Origin: a virus
Direction: 5' to 3' (one strand)
Length of the DNA stretch: 21,024 nt
IMG/VR virus record: IMGVR_UViG_3300042934_000479
Location: 1-21,024 of that record
The notes under the pieces are model-generated. The model saw nothing but the letters and a program-made list of their open reading frames with translations, searched no databases and was not told the DNA's origin. Position numbers and translations under genes: made by a program. Below, one piece after another: positions 1-7,185 of this stretch. Positions within the stretch are counted from its first letter, which is position 1; every line of letters starts with the position of its first letter.

Positions 1-81
1 CCTGTTTTTTTTCTCTCCCCGGCCCGTCCGGGGGCCCGCCATGACAGCGGGTCGGACCTCGGCGTAGTAGGGGAGGCGATC
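1..81. other. Leader upstream of the late operon
   Basis: No gene is supported here. A run of eight T at 5-12 opens the window and could be the tail of a terminator whose stem lies to the left; this is inference. A GC hairpin follows (CCCCGG 17-22 with CCGGGG 28-33). Because the T run precedes the stem on the plus strand and would be an A run on the minus strand, this hairpin is not an intrinsic terminator by itself. A GGGGAGG ribosome binding site at about 70-76 serves the gene starting at 82. No clear -10/-35 pair was found. Confidence 0.35.
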
Positions 82-630
82 ATGGCGGCTCGCGCACTCC
101 AGATCGGCGAGGCTGGCGGTTGCGTCGCGGCCTCCGTCGTCGCTCACCGGCAGCGCCGCGGCTGGGACCAGGCCCACCTCGCCCAGCGCGTCACCGAGGC
201 CGGCCGCCCCATGAGCACGTCCGTCCTGGGCAAGGTCGAGAGCGGCACGCGCCGGGTCGACGTGGACGACCTGGTCGCGCTCGCCGCGGCCCTCGAGGTC
301 TCGCCCGTGCAGCTGCTACCCGGCGGTGAGGGGGCCGAGGCCAAGGACTCCGATCCGTTCGAGGACGCCGCCAGCCCGGGCCTGGTCCGCGCGCGCGTGC
401 TCGACGACATCGCCGCGCTCGGCGACCTCGAGGTCCTGGACCCCACCGCGCCGACGCTGGCCGCCGTCGCGGTACGGCTGGCCACCGAGGTCGACGCGCC
501 CGCGTCGCTCGGCAACTCCCTGCACTCGCTGTCCAAGGAGCTGCGCCAGGTCCTCGCGGAACTGCGCTCCCTCGCACCAGAGGAGCCGGACGATGACGAC
601 GACCTTGACGACCTGGCGTCCCCCGACTGA
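82..630 (+). CDS. XRE-family HTH protein in the small-terminase position
   Basis: A 182-residue protein. Residues about 15-80 read as a Cro/C1-type helix-turn-helix, with the sequence SVLGKVESGTRRV in the recognition-helix region and the helix-ending VSPVQLL. The middle is Ala/Leu-rich and predicted helical. The C-terminus is strongly acidic (EEPDDDDDLDDL). The ATG has a good GGGGAGG site just upstream. The gene lies immediately before the large terminase and overlaps it by 38 nt, which is where a small terminase (DNA recognition subunit of the packaging motor) normally sits. A DNA-binding head, helical middle and charged tail fit that role, but classical small terminases use a different helix-turn-helix fold. 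It could instead be a regulator of late genes. The HTH call is firm; the packaging role is inferred from position. Confidence 0.7.
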   Translation: MAARALQIGEAGGCVAASVVAHRQRRGWDQAHLAQRVTEAGRPMSTSVLGKVESGTRRVDVDDLVALAAALEVSPVQLLPGGEGAEAKDSDPFEDAASPGLVRARVLDDIAALGDLEVLDPTAPTLAAVAVRLATEVDAPASLGNSLHSLSKELRQVLAELRSLAPEEPDDDDDLDDLASPD

Positions 631-2137
631 GTTCGCCGAGCAGTGCCGCGAGTTGTACGGGCTGGAGTGCCCGCCGATGTGGGGGACGCCGCGCCGGCCG
701 GAGCTGCCGACGCTCGGCGGCAAGGTCGCCAAGGTCATGGAGCGGCTGGGCTTCGCGCCGATGCCGTGGCAGCGCTACGTGTGGGACGTCGCCCTGGAGA
801 TCGACCCGACGACCGGCCTGTTCTGGCACCGCAACGTGGGTCTGAGCGTGCCGCGTCAGCAGGGCAAGACGCAGGGCGTCCTCGCGGTGAAGGTTCACCG
901 GGCCTCGGCCTGGAAGCGGCAGCGGATCGTCTACGCAGCCCAGACCCGGTCAATGGCGAGGGAGCGCTGGGAGGACGAGTTCTGGGCCACGATCGAGGAG
1001 TCCCGGCTGGGGCGCCGGTTCGTCGCCCGGAAGGCCAACGGGCACGAAGCGATCATCCACCGCAATACCCGCTCGCGGATCGGCATCACGTCCAACACCG
1101 AGCGTGCCGGGCACGGTCCGCCGCTGGACCTGGGCGTGATCGACGAGGCCTTCGCGCACGAAGACGATCGCCTCGAGCAGGCTTTCTCTCCCGCCATGCT
1201 GACGCGGCCGATGGCCCAGCTGTGGTGGGCGTCGGCCGGCGGCACGGAGAAGAGCCGGTTCCTGAACAAGAAGCGGGAGCAGGGCCGGGCCATGATCGAG
1301 GAGTTGTGGCGTACGGGCGTGCATCCGAGGGCCGCCTACTTCGAGTGGTTCGCCCCGGACGAGATGCCCCGCGACGATCCCGCCACCTGGTGGGCGACGC
1401 TGCCCGCCATGGGGCACACGGTCACCGAGGACGTCATCAGGGCGGAGCTGGAGAAGCTGGACCCTGGCGAGTTCGACCGGGCCTACCTCAACCGCACGCG
1501 GAAGGCCACCCCGCCGCCTGACCCGAATGTGCCGCGCGCACGCTGGGCCGGGCTGGTCGATCCGAAGAGCAAGCCGACCCGGGACGCGGTAGCCCTGGCC
1601 GTGGACGTCTCGCAGGCCCGGGACTCGTCCACGATCGCGGCGGCCTCGCTGCGGCCCGACGGCCGGGTCCATCTCGAGGTCGTGGCTCGGCGCCCGGGCA
1701 CGGACTGGGTGGTGCCCGCGGTCGCCAAGCTGCACAAGCTGTGGAACCCCGTAGCCGTGGCGATCGCCTCGGCCGGGGCGCCCGCCGGGTCGCTCATCGA
1801 CGACCTGGTGGCCGCCGGCATCGACGTGCCCAAGGACCGCGAGCACCCGCAGCGCGGCGACCTCGCCGTCATGCGGACCGGTGACATCACCGAGGCGTGC
1901 GGCCAGCTGGCCGACGCCATGAACCAGGGCACCGCCCGGCACATCGACCAGGTGCCGCTCACAGCCGCCGTGAACGGGGCTCGCACGCGCCGCAACGGGG
2001 ACGCCTGGCAGCTGGACCGCACGGCATCGCTGGTCGACATCAGCCCGCTGTGCGCGGCCACGTTCGCCCGCTGGGCGCTGCTGATCCGGGGACCGCACGT
2101 CATCGAGGACTACGACATCGCGGACTCGTTCGCGTGA
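593..2137 (+). CDS. Terminase large subunit
   Basis: A 514-residue packaging motor that pumps DNA into the prohead through the portal and cuts the genome. The N-terminal ATPase has a Walker A motif PRQQGKT (residues 87-93) and a Walker B motif VIDEA (182-186). The C-terminal RNase H-like nuclease begins near AVDVS, with Asp338 as the likely first metal ligand, and ends with acidic residues in DYDIADSFA. The open frame extends upstream to 326, but that part is antisense-like to normal composition and overlaps the previous gene. The ATG at 593 has an AGAGGAG site at 580-586 and gives the usual family length. The position where related actinophage terminases, as I recall them, carry a second Asp in the nuclease core reads VAIASAGAP here, which is worth checking. 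Identification is secure from motifs and order (next gene is portal). Confidence 0.93.
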   Translation: MTTTLTTWRPPTEFAEQCRELYGLECPPMWGTPRRPELPTLGGKVAKVMERLGFAPMPWQRYVWDVALEIDPTTGLFWHRNVGLSVPRQQGKTQGVLAVKVHRASAWKRQRIVYAAQTRSMARERWEDEFWATIEESRLGRRFVARKANGHEAIIHRNTRSRIGITSNTERAGHGPPLDLGVIDEAFAHEDDRLEQAFSPAMLTRPMAQLWWASAGGTEKSRFLNKKREQGRAMIEELWRTGVHPRAAYFEWFAPDEMPRDDPATWWATLPAMGHTVTEDVIRAELEKLDPGEFDRAYLNRTRKATPPPDPNVPRARWAGLVDPKSKPTRDAVALAVDVSQARDSSTIAAASLRPDGRVHLEVVARRPGTDWVVPAVAKLHKLWNPVAVAIASAGAPAGSLIDDLVAAGIDVPKDREHPQRGDLAVMRTGDITEACGQLADAMNQGTARHIDQVPLTAAVNGARTRRNGDAWQLDRTASLVDISPLCAATFARWALLIRGPHVIEDYDIADSFA

Positions 2138-2149
2138 GGGGAGGCAGCC

Positions 2150-3370
2150 ATGGGCGCCTGGGCACGGATGCGACGCGCCTTCACCCGCGACGCGAACATC
2201 ACGTCGGCGGAGGACCTGCTGATGCAGGCCCGGGAGGGCCGCACCGGCGGGGGCCGGGTGCACGTCACCGACGACAGCGCGCTGCGACAGTCTGCGGTCT
2301 GGGCGTGCCTGCGTCTGCGGGCCGACCTCATGTCGTCGTTCCCGATCGACGTGTACCGCAAGGTGCAGGGCCTCCAGGTGGAGGTGGCCAAGCCTCCCGT
2401 CCTCGTGTCGCCAGGCGGCAGCGAGGTCGGGATCAGGGAGTGGGTGTGGGCTACCGAGTTCGACCTGGACCGCGCCGGGAACGCCTTCGGGATCATCACC
2501 GAACGCACCGGCGTGATCGGCCCGGACGGGCGCGGCCTGCCCGGCCGTATCGATCTCGTGGAGCTGGGCTCCGTGACCGTGCGCGCCAACGGCTCGCAGA
2601 TCAAGAAATACAGGATCGCCGGGAAGGAGTACGACCCGTGGGACGTGTGGCACGAGAAGCAGTACACGCGGGCCGGTTTCCCACTGGGTCTCTCCCCCGT
2701 CGCGTACGCGGCCTGGGCGATCGAGGCATCCCTGACCGCGCAGCAGTTCGCCCGTGACTGGTTCGCCGCCGGCGTCGTTCCCTCAGGCACGCTGAAGAAC
2801 AGCCAGAAGACGATCGACAAGCGGCAGGCGCGCGAGGCCCGGGCCGCGTTCCGCGCGGCCGTCTCCAACGGCGACGTGTTCGTCCACGGCCAGGACTGGG
2901 AGTACAAGCCAGTGCAGGCCGTGGCCCAGCAGGCCCAGTTCCTCGAGGCCCAGCAGTACGGCAACACCGACATCGCCCGCTTCTTCGGCTGCCCCGGCGA
3001 CCTGATCGACGCCGCGGTGTCGGGCAGCAGCATCACCTACGCCAACATCAGCCAGCGCAACCTCCAGTTCCTGATCATGAATCTCGGCCCGGCCGTCGGC
3101 CGACGCGAGGACGCGTTCAGCCGGCGCCTGGTGTCCGGCCCGCGCTTCGTGAAGCTGAACACCGACGCGCTGCTGCGCATGGACCCGGCGGCCCGCGCCC
3201 AGGCGCTCAAGACGCAGATCGACTCCAGGACGCTCGCCCCGTCCGAGGCGCGCGCCCTCGAGGACCGGCCGCCGTTCACCGAGGACCAGCTCGCCGAGTT
3301 CGACCGGCTGTTCGGCACGCGGTCCGTCCCCACTCCGCCCACGTCCGCCGTACCGGGAGCTACGCCATGA
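2150..3370 (+). CDS. Portal protein (HK97 family)
   Basis: A 406-residue protein that forms the dodecameric ring at one capsid vertex, through which DNA enters and leaves. The order of recognisable segments matches the HK97-like portal family: an N-terminal region with SAVWACLRLRADLMSSFP (about 45-63), a central wing region, the conserved AWAIEASLTAQQFARDWF (about 185-202), and the clip/stem region with FFGCPGDLID (about 281-290) and YANISQRNLQFL (about 299-310). Length is normal for the family. Translation starts at ATG 2150 behind GGGGAGG. The 3' end overlaps the protease start by ATGA, which suggests translational coupling. Confidence 0.93.
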   Translation: MGAWARMRRAFTRDANITSAEDLLMQAREGRTGGGRVHVTDDSALRQSAVWACLRLRADLMSSFPIDVYRKVQGLQVEVAKPPVLVSPGGSEVGIREWVWATEFDLDRAGNAFGIITERTGVIGPDGRGLPGRIDLVELGSVTVRANGSQIKKYRIAGKEYDPWDVWHEKQYTRAGFPLGLSPVAYAAWAIEASLTAQQFARDWFAAGVVPSGTLKNSQKTIDKRQAREARAAFRAAVSNGDVFVHGQDWEYKPVQAVAQQAQFLEAQQYGNTDIARFFGCPGDLIDAAVSGSSITYANISQRNLQFLIMNLGPAVGRREDAFSRRLVSGPRFVKLNTDALLRMDPAARAQALKTQIDSRTLAPSEARALEDRPPFTEDQLAEFDRLFGTRSVPTPPTSAVPGATP

Positions 3371-4044
3371 CCACTCCAGCGCTCGCCGCCGCCGCGGCCG
3401 AACGATCCCAGCACATTCGCCAGCGCGCGGACCGCCCTTCGCAGCGGCGCTGCGCCGAACCGACCGCCGCCCGTGCCGCCGTCCGTACCCGCCTGTCCGG
3501 CGTGCAGCTACGCGAGAGCGGTGAAGGCGACGGCACCCTGGAGTTCGCCGGGCACGCGTCGGTGTACGAGCAGGCATACGAGATGTGGGACATGTTCGGC
3601 CCGTACACGGAGATCGTCAGCGAGGGCGCCGGCGCGGACTCCCTCGCGCGCGCCGACCTGGACGTCCCCCTCGTCCTCGGCCACGACCAGCTGCGCCGCA
3701 TGGCCCGCACCAGCACCGGCACGCTGTTCCTGGTGGAGGACGCCAACGGCCTGTCCGTGCGCGCCCCGGCCCTGGACCCCAGCGACCACGATGTCGCGTA
3801 CATCGCGCCGAAGCTGAAGGCCGGCCTCATCGACGAGATGAGCTTCGCCTTCCGGATCGAGTCGGGCCAGTGGTCCCCGGACTACACCGAGTACCGGATC
3901 AACCGGTACGACATCCACCGCGGGGACGTCGCGATCGTCGGCTACGGCGCCAACCCGTACACCGGGGCGAGCATGCGCCAGCCCGCGGCCACGCCGCCGA
4001 ACAGCCGGGCCCGGGCGCTGCTGGAGATCGCGCTCGCCCGCTGA
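3367..4044 (+). CDS. Prohead protease (HK97 family, peptidase S78/U35)
   Basis: A 225-residue maturation protease that removes the scaffolding arm of the capsid protein during prohead assembly. An N-terminal Ala/Arg-rich stretch of about 50 residues precedes the protease domain, which opens with LEFAGHASVYEQ. The likely catalytic residues are His106 in VLGHDQ and Ser159 in DEMSFAF, matching the family's His and Ser motifs. The conserved end is RGDVAIVGYGANPYT. Its start overlaps the portal stop (ATGA, 3367-3370), and the capsid gene follows after a 137-nt gap. Assignment is supported by motifs and by the portal-protease-capsid order. Confidence 0.93.
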   Translation: MTTPALAAAAAERSQHIRQRADRPSQRRCAEPTAARAAVRTRLSGVQLRESGEGDGTLEFAGHASVYEQAYEMWDMFGPYTEIVSEGAGADSLARADLDVPLVLGHDQLRRMARTSTGTLFLVEDANGLSVRAPALDPSDHDVAYIAPKLKAGLIDEMSFAFRIESGQWSPDYTEYRINRYDIHRGDVAIVGYGANPYTGASMRQPAATPPNSRARALLEIALAR

Positions 4045-4055
4045 CCCCTCACGCT

Positions 4056-4073
4056 TCCCGCCGTCCGGCGGGA
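4056..4073 (+). terminator. Short GC hairpin after the protease gene
   Basis: TCCCGCCG and CGGCGGGA form a perfect 8-bp inverted repeat separated by TC, starting 11 nt after the protease stop. There is no T run downstream, so this may be a weak terminator, an attenuator, or an mRNA processing or stabilising element rather than a full stop. Confidence 0.45.
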
Positions 4074-4102
4074 TCTCTGCCCTGCGCTCTGCGCGCACGA
4101 GC

Positions 4103-4128
4103 CCACCCGGCGCCAAGGCCTCGGGTGG
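4103..4128 (+). other. Second hairpin in the protease-capsid gap
   Basis: CCACCCG (4103-4109) and CGGGTGG (4122-4128) are perfect complements around a 12-nt loop. It lies about 50 nt before the capsid start codon and would sit in the 5' part of a capsid transcript if the mRNA is cut or restarted in this gap. No T run follows. The rest of the gap holds only the AGAAGGGACG ribosome binding region; no convincing promoter was seen. Confidence 0.4.
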
Positions 4129-4181
4129 CCGTCTGACCTGGACACGGGGCGCCTGTCACCAACGACCAGAAGGGACGAGCC

Positions 4182-5570
4182 ATGACGCTCGCCGAACTGA
4201 TCGCCCAGGCGCGCACCGCGCTGGACACGGCGATCACCGCCCGACAGCAGGAGCAGGACGCGCTGATGGCGCTGCGCTCCGACGAGAACCTGACCGAAGA
4301 GGCGGTCGCCGCGCGGGTCGCCACCCGCGACGCGGCCGACGCCGAGGTCACCCGCCGCCAGGAGGCGCTCGCCGAACTGGAAGCCGAGCAGGCCCGCGAG
4401 GCCGAGCTGGCGGCACTGTCCGCCCGCACCGTCCCCGCGGCCGGCCGCGCCCCGGCGTACGACCAGGTCCACCGCGTGGGCGCCGAGGAGCGCACCTACC
4501 GGCCCGACCAGGACCGGCGCGGCGCCCGCTTCGAGCAGGACGTGGCCGCCGCATTCCTCGGCGACTACGAGGCCCGCGACCGGCTCGCCCGGCACATGCG
4601 CGAGGAGCAGGGCGAGCGCGGCGACCAGCTGCGCGCGGCTGGCACCGGAGCTTTCGCCGGCCTGGTCGTGCCGCAGTACCTGACCGACATGTACGCCCCG
4701 GCGGCGCAGGCCAACCGGCCGTTCGCCGACGCCATCCGCCGACACGACCTGCCCGCGCAGGGCATGCAGGTCAACATCTCCCGCGTCACGACCGGCTCCG
4801 AGGTCGACAACCAGGCCTCGGAGAACACCGAGGTCGCCGAGCAGGACATGGACGACACCAACCTGTCCATCCCGGTGCAGACCGCGGCTGGCCAGCAGAC
4901 CATCTCCCGGCAGTCCGTGGAGCGCGGCGCCGGCGTGGAAGCCGTCGTCCTGGACGACCTCTTCCGCCGGTACAACACCAACCTCGACAACAAGCTGCTG
5001 AACCAGGCGACCACCGGCCTGTCCGCCGTGGCCACCGCCATCACCTACACGGACACCGACCCGACCGCCGCCGAGCTGTACCCGAAGGTCGTCGAGGGCC
5101 TGGCCGGCGTCGAGGCCGCCATGCTCGACATGGCCTCCGGCGACAACCTCGCGGTGATGCACTCGCGGCGCTGGTACTGGATGCAGAACGCCATGGGCTC
5201 CACCTGGCCGCTCATCACCCAGCCCGGCGTCATCGCGCAGACCCTCGGCGCGAACTACGCCACGGCCTACGGGCGAGGCATCCGCGGCATCCTGCCCAAC
5301 GGGACCCCGGTCGTGGTGGACAACAACATCGCGACGAACCTCGGCGCCGGCACGAACGAGGACGAGATCTACCTCGTGGACCGCCAGGAGTGCCACGTGT
5401 GGGAGGACCCGGACGCCCCGATGTACATCCGGGCGGAGCAGGCCAAGGCCTCCAGCCTCGGCGTGCTGCTGGTCGTGTACGGCTACTTCGCCTACACCCA
5501 CGCCCGCTACCCGCAGGCCCGGAAGATCAGCGGCACCGGCCTGGTCACGCCGACCTTCACCGGCGCCTGA
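4182..5570 (+). CDS. Major capsid protein (HK97 fold)
   Basis: A 462-residue shell protein. Residues 1 to about 90 are an Ala/Glu/Arg-rich predicted coiled coil (EALAELEAEQAREAELAAL), the delta or scaffolding arm that the neighbouring protease would remove; the exact cut site cannot be read from sequence. The HK97-fold part follows: FAGLVVPQYLTDMYAP and RRHDLPAQGMQVNISRV (N-arm/E-loop region), TISRQSVERGAGVEAVVL (spine helix), a central P/A domain with MHSRRWYWMQNAMGSTW, and a C-terminal VYGYFAYTHARYPQARKISG that closes the A-domain. Length is normal for a member carrying its own scaffold. ATG 4182 follows GAAGGGACGAG. A strong hairpin lies immediately after the stop. Confidence 0.95.
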   Translation: MTLAELIAQARTALDTAITARQQEQDALMALRSDENLTEEAVAARVATRDAADAEVTRRQEALAELEAEQAREAELAALSARTVPAAGRAPAYDQVHRVGAEERTYRPDQDRRGARFEQDVAAAFLGDYEARDRLARHMREEQGERGDQLRAAGTGAFAGLVVPQYLTDMYAPAAQANRPFADAIRRHDLPAQGMQVNISRVTTGSEVDNQASENTEVAEQDMDDTNLSIPVQTAAGQQTISRQSVERGAGVEAVVLDDLFRRYNTNLDNKLLNQATTGLSAVATAITYTDTDPTAAELYPKVVEGLAGVEAAMLDMASGDNLAVMHSRRWYWMQNAMGSTWPLITQPGVIAQTLGANYATAYGRGIRGILPNGTPVVVDNNIATNLGAGTNEDEIYLVDRQECHVWEDPDAPMYIRAEQAKASSLGVLLVVYGYFAYTHARYPQARKISGTGLVTPTFTGA

Positions 5571-5578
5571 TCCCCTCC

Positions 5579-5607
5579 GCGGGGCCCGCCAGGCAGGCGG
5601 GCCCCGC
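5579..5607 (+). terminator. Strong hairpin directly after the capsid gene
   Basis: GCGGGGCCCGCC (5579-5590) and GGCGGGCCCCGC (5596-5607) form a perfect 12-bp stem with a 5-nt AGGCA loop, 8 nt after the capsid stop. Only a CATCTTC stretch follows, with no long T run. It could act as a partial terminator that raises capsid mRNA over downstream genes, or as a 3' stabiliser. Confidence 0.65.
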
Positions 5608-5635
5608 GCCATCTTCACCACCCAGGAGTGAGGCA

Positions 5636-5932
5636 ATGAGCGACACCCCGCAGACCGACGACCCGATGATCGCCGCGCTGCTGCGCGAGCGCGAGGGGTA
5701 CAGCCGACGCGGCATGGACCAGCGTGTAGCCGCGGTCGACGAGCAGCTGCGCATGCGCGGCTACAAGGCCCCGCGCCGCGGCACGCAGAAGCCGCCGGCA
5801 GGCAAGAGCGACGCCGAGAAGGAAGCGGCGGAGAAGGCGGCCGCCGAGAAGGCCGCGGCCGAGAAGGCCGCGGCCGAACAGCGGGCGGAGCAACCCAAGG
5901 GCCGCCAGCAGCAGGCCAAGAGCGAGACCTGA
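5636..5932 (+). CDS. Small Ala/Glu/Lys-repeat protein after the capsid
   Basis: A 98-residue protein of unknown function. The N-terminal half (MIAALLREREGYSRRGMDQR, then AVDEQLRMRGY) is a predicted helical segment that looks like a real domain. A basic linker (KAPRRGTQKPP) leads into a C-terminal helix made of EKAAA-type pentapeptides, then a polar end. It starts at ATG 5636 behind AGGAGTGAGG; the open frame continues upstream inside the capsid gene in another frame, which is not credible as coding. Position between capsid and connector suggests a virion or head-assembly role, which is inference only. Confidence 0.75.
   Translation: MSDTPQTDDPMIAALLREREGYSRRGMDQRVAAVDEQLRMRGYKAPRRGTQKPPAGKSDAEKEAAEKAAAEKAAAEKAAAEQRAEQPKGRQQQAKSET
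5816..5875 (+). repeat. In-frame 15-bp tandem repeat (four units)
   Basis: Four consecutive 15-bp units each encode EK(E/A)AA. The last two (5846-5860 and 5861-5875, GAGAAGGCCGCGGCC) are identical and the first two diverge. Being in frame and a multiple of three, the repeat can expand or contract without breaking the gene. Confidence 0.9.
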
Positions 5933-5933
5933 C

Positions 5934-6530
5934 GTGGCCACGGAGTACGTCACCCGCGACGAGCTGAAGGCCCAGTTCGAGATCCCGGAGGACGACACCA
6001 GCCGGGACACGCTGCTGGACCGGGCGATCAGGGCCGCGTCCCGTGGCATCGACCGGGCCACCGGCCGCCGCTTCTGGCTGGACGAGGCAGCCACCACCCG
6101 CACCTACCGGCTGCCCGGCCGCATCGCGTGCGAGGCGGACGGAGACGTGCTCCTGGTCGACGACATCGGCACCGGCGACGGCCTGGTCGTGGAGACCGGA
6201 TCGGGCTCCTCGTTCACGGCCATCACCGGCTACGAGACAACCCCCGACAACGCCCTCGCGGATGGCACCCCGGTCACCGGACTGCTCCGCGTGAACGGGT
6301 CCTGGGGGACGTCCGCCACCCGCGTCCGTGTCACCGCCCGCTTCGGCTGGCCGTCCGTCCCCGACGACGTCGCCGAAGCGTGCCTGATCCAGGCCTCCCG
6401 CCTGGTCAAGCGGAAGGACTCCCCGGAGGGCGTCATGGGTTCTGCGGAGTGGGGCGTCGTCCGCCTGTCCCGCCGGGACCCGGACGTGTGGAACCTGATC
6501 GAGCCCTTCGTATCGCCCGGCTTCGGATAG
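5934..6530 (+). CDS. Head-tail connector / adaptor protein
   Basis: A 198-residue protein starting at GTG 5934, one base after the preceding stop. The N-terminus (YVTRDELKAQFEI, DTLLDRAIRAASRGIDRATG) has the all-helical layout of gp6/gp15-type adaptors that bind under the portal ring. A beta-rich insert follows (TYRLPGRIACEADGDVLLVD), then VRVTARFGWPSVPDDVAEAC with a final helix LIQASRLVKRKD, a pattern seen in actinophage head-to-tail adaptors. Position after the capsid genes fits. The shine-dalgarno signal is weak and lies inside the previous gene, suggesting coupled translation. The connector role is confident; the exact structural class is less so. Confidence 0.82.
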   Translation: MATEYVTRDELKAQFEIPEDDTSRDTLLDRAIRAASRGIDRATGRRFWLDEAATTRTYRLPGRIACEADGDVLLVDDIGTGDGLVVETGSGSSFTAITGYETTPDNALADGTPVTGLLRVNGSWGTSATRVRVTARFGWPSVPDDVAEACLIQASRLVKRKDSPEGVMGSAEWGVVRLSRRDPDVWNLIEPFVSPGFG

Positions 6531-6538
6531 GAGACGCC

Positions 6539-6988
6539 ATGCAGATCTCTGCCGTCCGCGACGCAATCGCGGCCGCGGCCGCCGTCGTTGTCCTGCCCGC
6601 CGGCGTCGGGAGGCTGAAGTGCACCGGCTACGTCCCGGACGCCATCCTCGCCCCGTGCTTCTTCGTCGGCGAGGTCGAGGTCACCTTCGACAAGGCCATG
6701 GGCCGCAAGCTCGACGAGCTGGTGTTCACGTGCCGCGTGCTGGCCGGCCGCCAGGACGACCGCGCGTCGCAGCGCATCGTCGACGCGCTGCTGTCCGGAT
6801 CGGGCCCGGCCTCACTGAAGCAGGCCATCGAGAAGGCACGCGGCGCCCCCGGCGAGATGGCTCTCGGAGGTCTGGCCGACGACCTCCACCTCCAGCGCGT
6901 CCAGGGCTACCGCTGGTTCGAGCACGGCAGTTCCACCTACGTCGGCGCCGAACTGATCATCAAGGTCATCGGAGACGGGAGCACCTGA
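6539..6988 (+). CDS. Probable tail terminator / neck protein
   Basis: A 149-residue protein starting at ATG 6539 behind GGAGACG. The layout is an N-terminal helix (VRDAIAAAAAV), a YVPDAILAPCFFVGEVEVTFD segment split across the first strands, a core strand ELVFTCRVLAGRQDDRASQR, a helix with SLKQAIEKAR, and a C-terminal strand VGAELIIKVIGDG. This resembles the small alpha/beta proteins annotated as tail terminators in actinobacteriophages, which cap the tail tube and join it to the head. The frame is open further upstream, but that part overlaps the connector gene and is shadow. Its stop overlaps the next start by one base. Confidence 0.7.
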   Translation: MQISAVRDAIAAAAAVVVLPAGVGRLKCTGYVPDAILAPCFFVGEVEVTFDKAMGRKLDELVFTCRVLAGRQDDRASQRIVDALLSGSGPASLKQAIEKARGAPGEMALGGLADDLHLQRVQGYRWFEHGSSTYVGAELIIKVIGDGST

Positions 6989-7185
6989 TGAGAATCCGGA
7001 TCCTGACCGCCGGCCAGCCCGGGGCCGTCCTATACGACCGGCCCTGGCCCGCGGTGGGCGACGTGGTCGAGGACCTGCCGACCACGGTCGCCGCGCACCT
7101 GGTCGCCTCCGAGGTCGCCGAGGAGATCAGCGAGGCGCCGCCCGCGCGGCGTCCCAAGACCAGGAAGGGGGACGACGATGCCTAA
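6988..7185 (+). CDS. Small protein of unknown function in the neck-tail region
   Basis: A 65-residue protein. The N-terminal 45 residues look folded (MRIRILTAGQPGAVLYD, a Pro/Trp turn RPWPAVGDVV, helix VAAHLVASEVAEEI). The end is basic then acidic (RRPKTRKGDDDA). Its ATG at 6988 shares a base with the preceding TGA, and its last 8 nt overlap the next gene's start, so it sits in a tightly coupled series. Small proteins with this Val/Gly-rich layout are common between tail terminator and tail tube genes in actinophages. No function is assigned. Confidence 0.7.
   Translation: MRIRILTAGQPGAVLYDRPWPAVGDVVEDLPTTVAAHLVASEVAEEISEAPPARRPKTRKGDDDA

Noticed and set aside
17-33. GC hairpin next to a T run as a terminator
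   Set aside because: The T run is on the wrong side of the stem for plus-strand transcripts and would be an A run for minus-strand ones.
41-67. Short ATG frame encoding MTAGRTSA before the first gene
   Set aside because: Eight codons with no ribosome binding site; likely chance, although a leader peptide cannot be excluded.
326-592. Upstream extension of the terminase frame
   Set aside because: The translation is Arg/Pro/Ser-rich shadow of the HTH gene; the start at 593 has a proper ribosome binding site and gives normal length.
950-2653. Minus-strand open frame (567 codons) over terminase and portal
   Set aside because: It overlaps two secure genes on the other strand and is His/Arg/Val-rich with no motif.
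3942-6566. Very long open frame on the minus strand (874 codons)
   Set aside because: It runs antisense to protease, capsid, connector and neighbouring genes that have clear family motifs. Long antisense frames are expected at this GC content, and the translation is low-complexity Arg/Gly/Val-rich.
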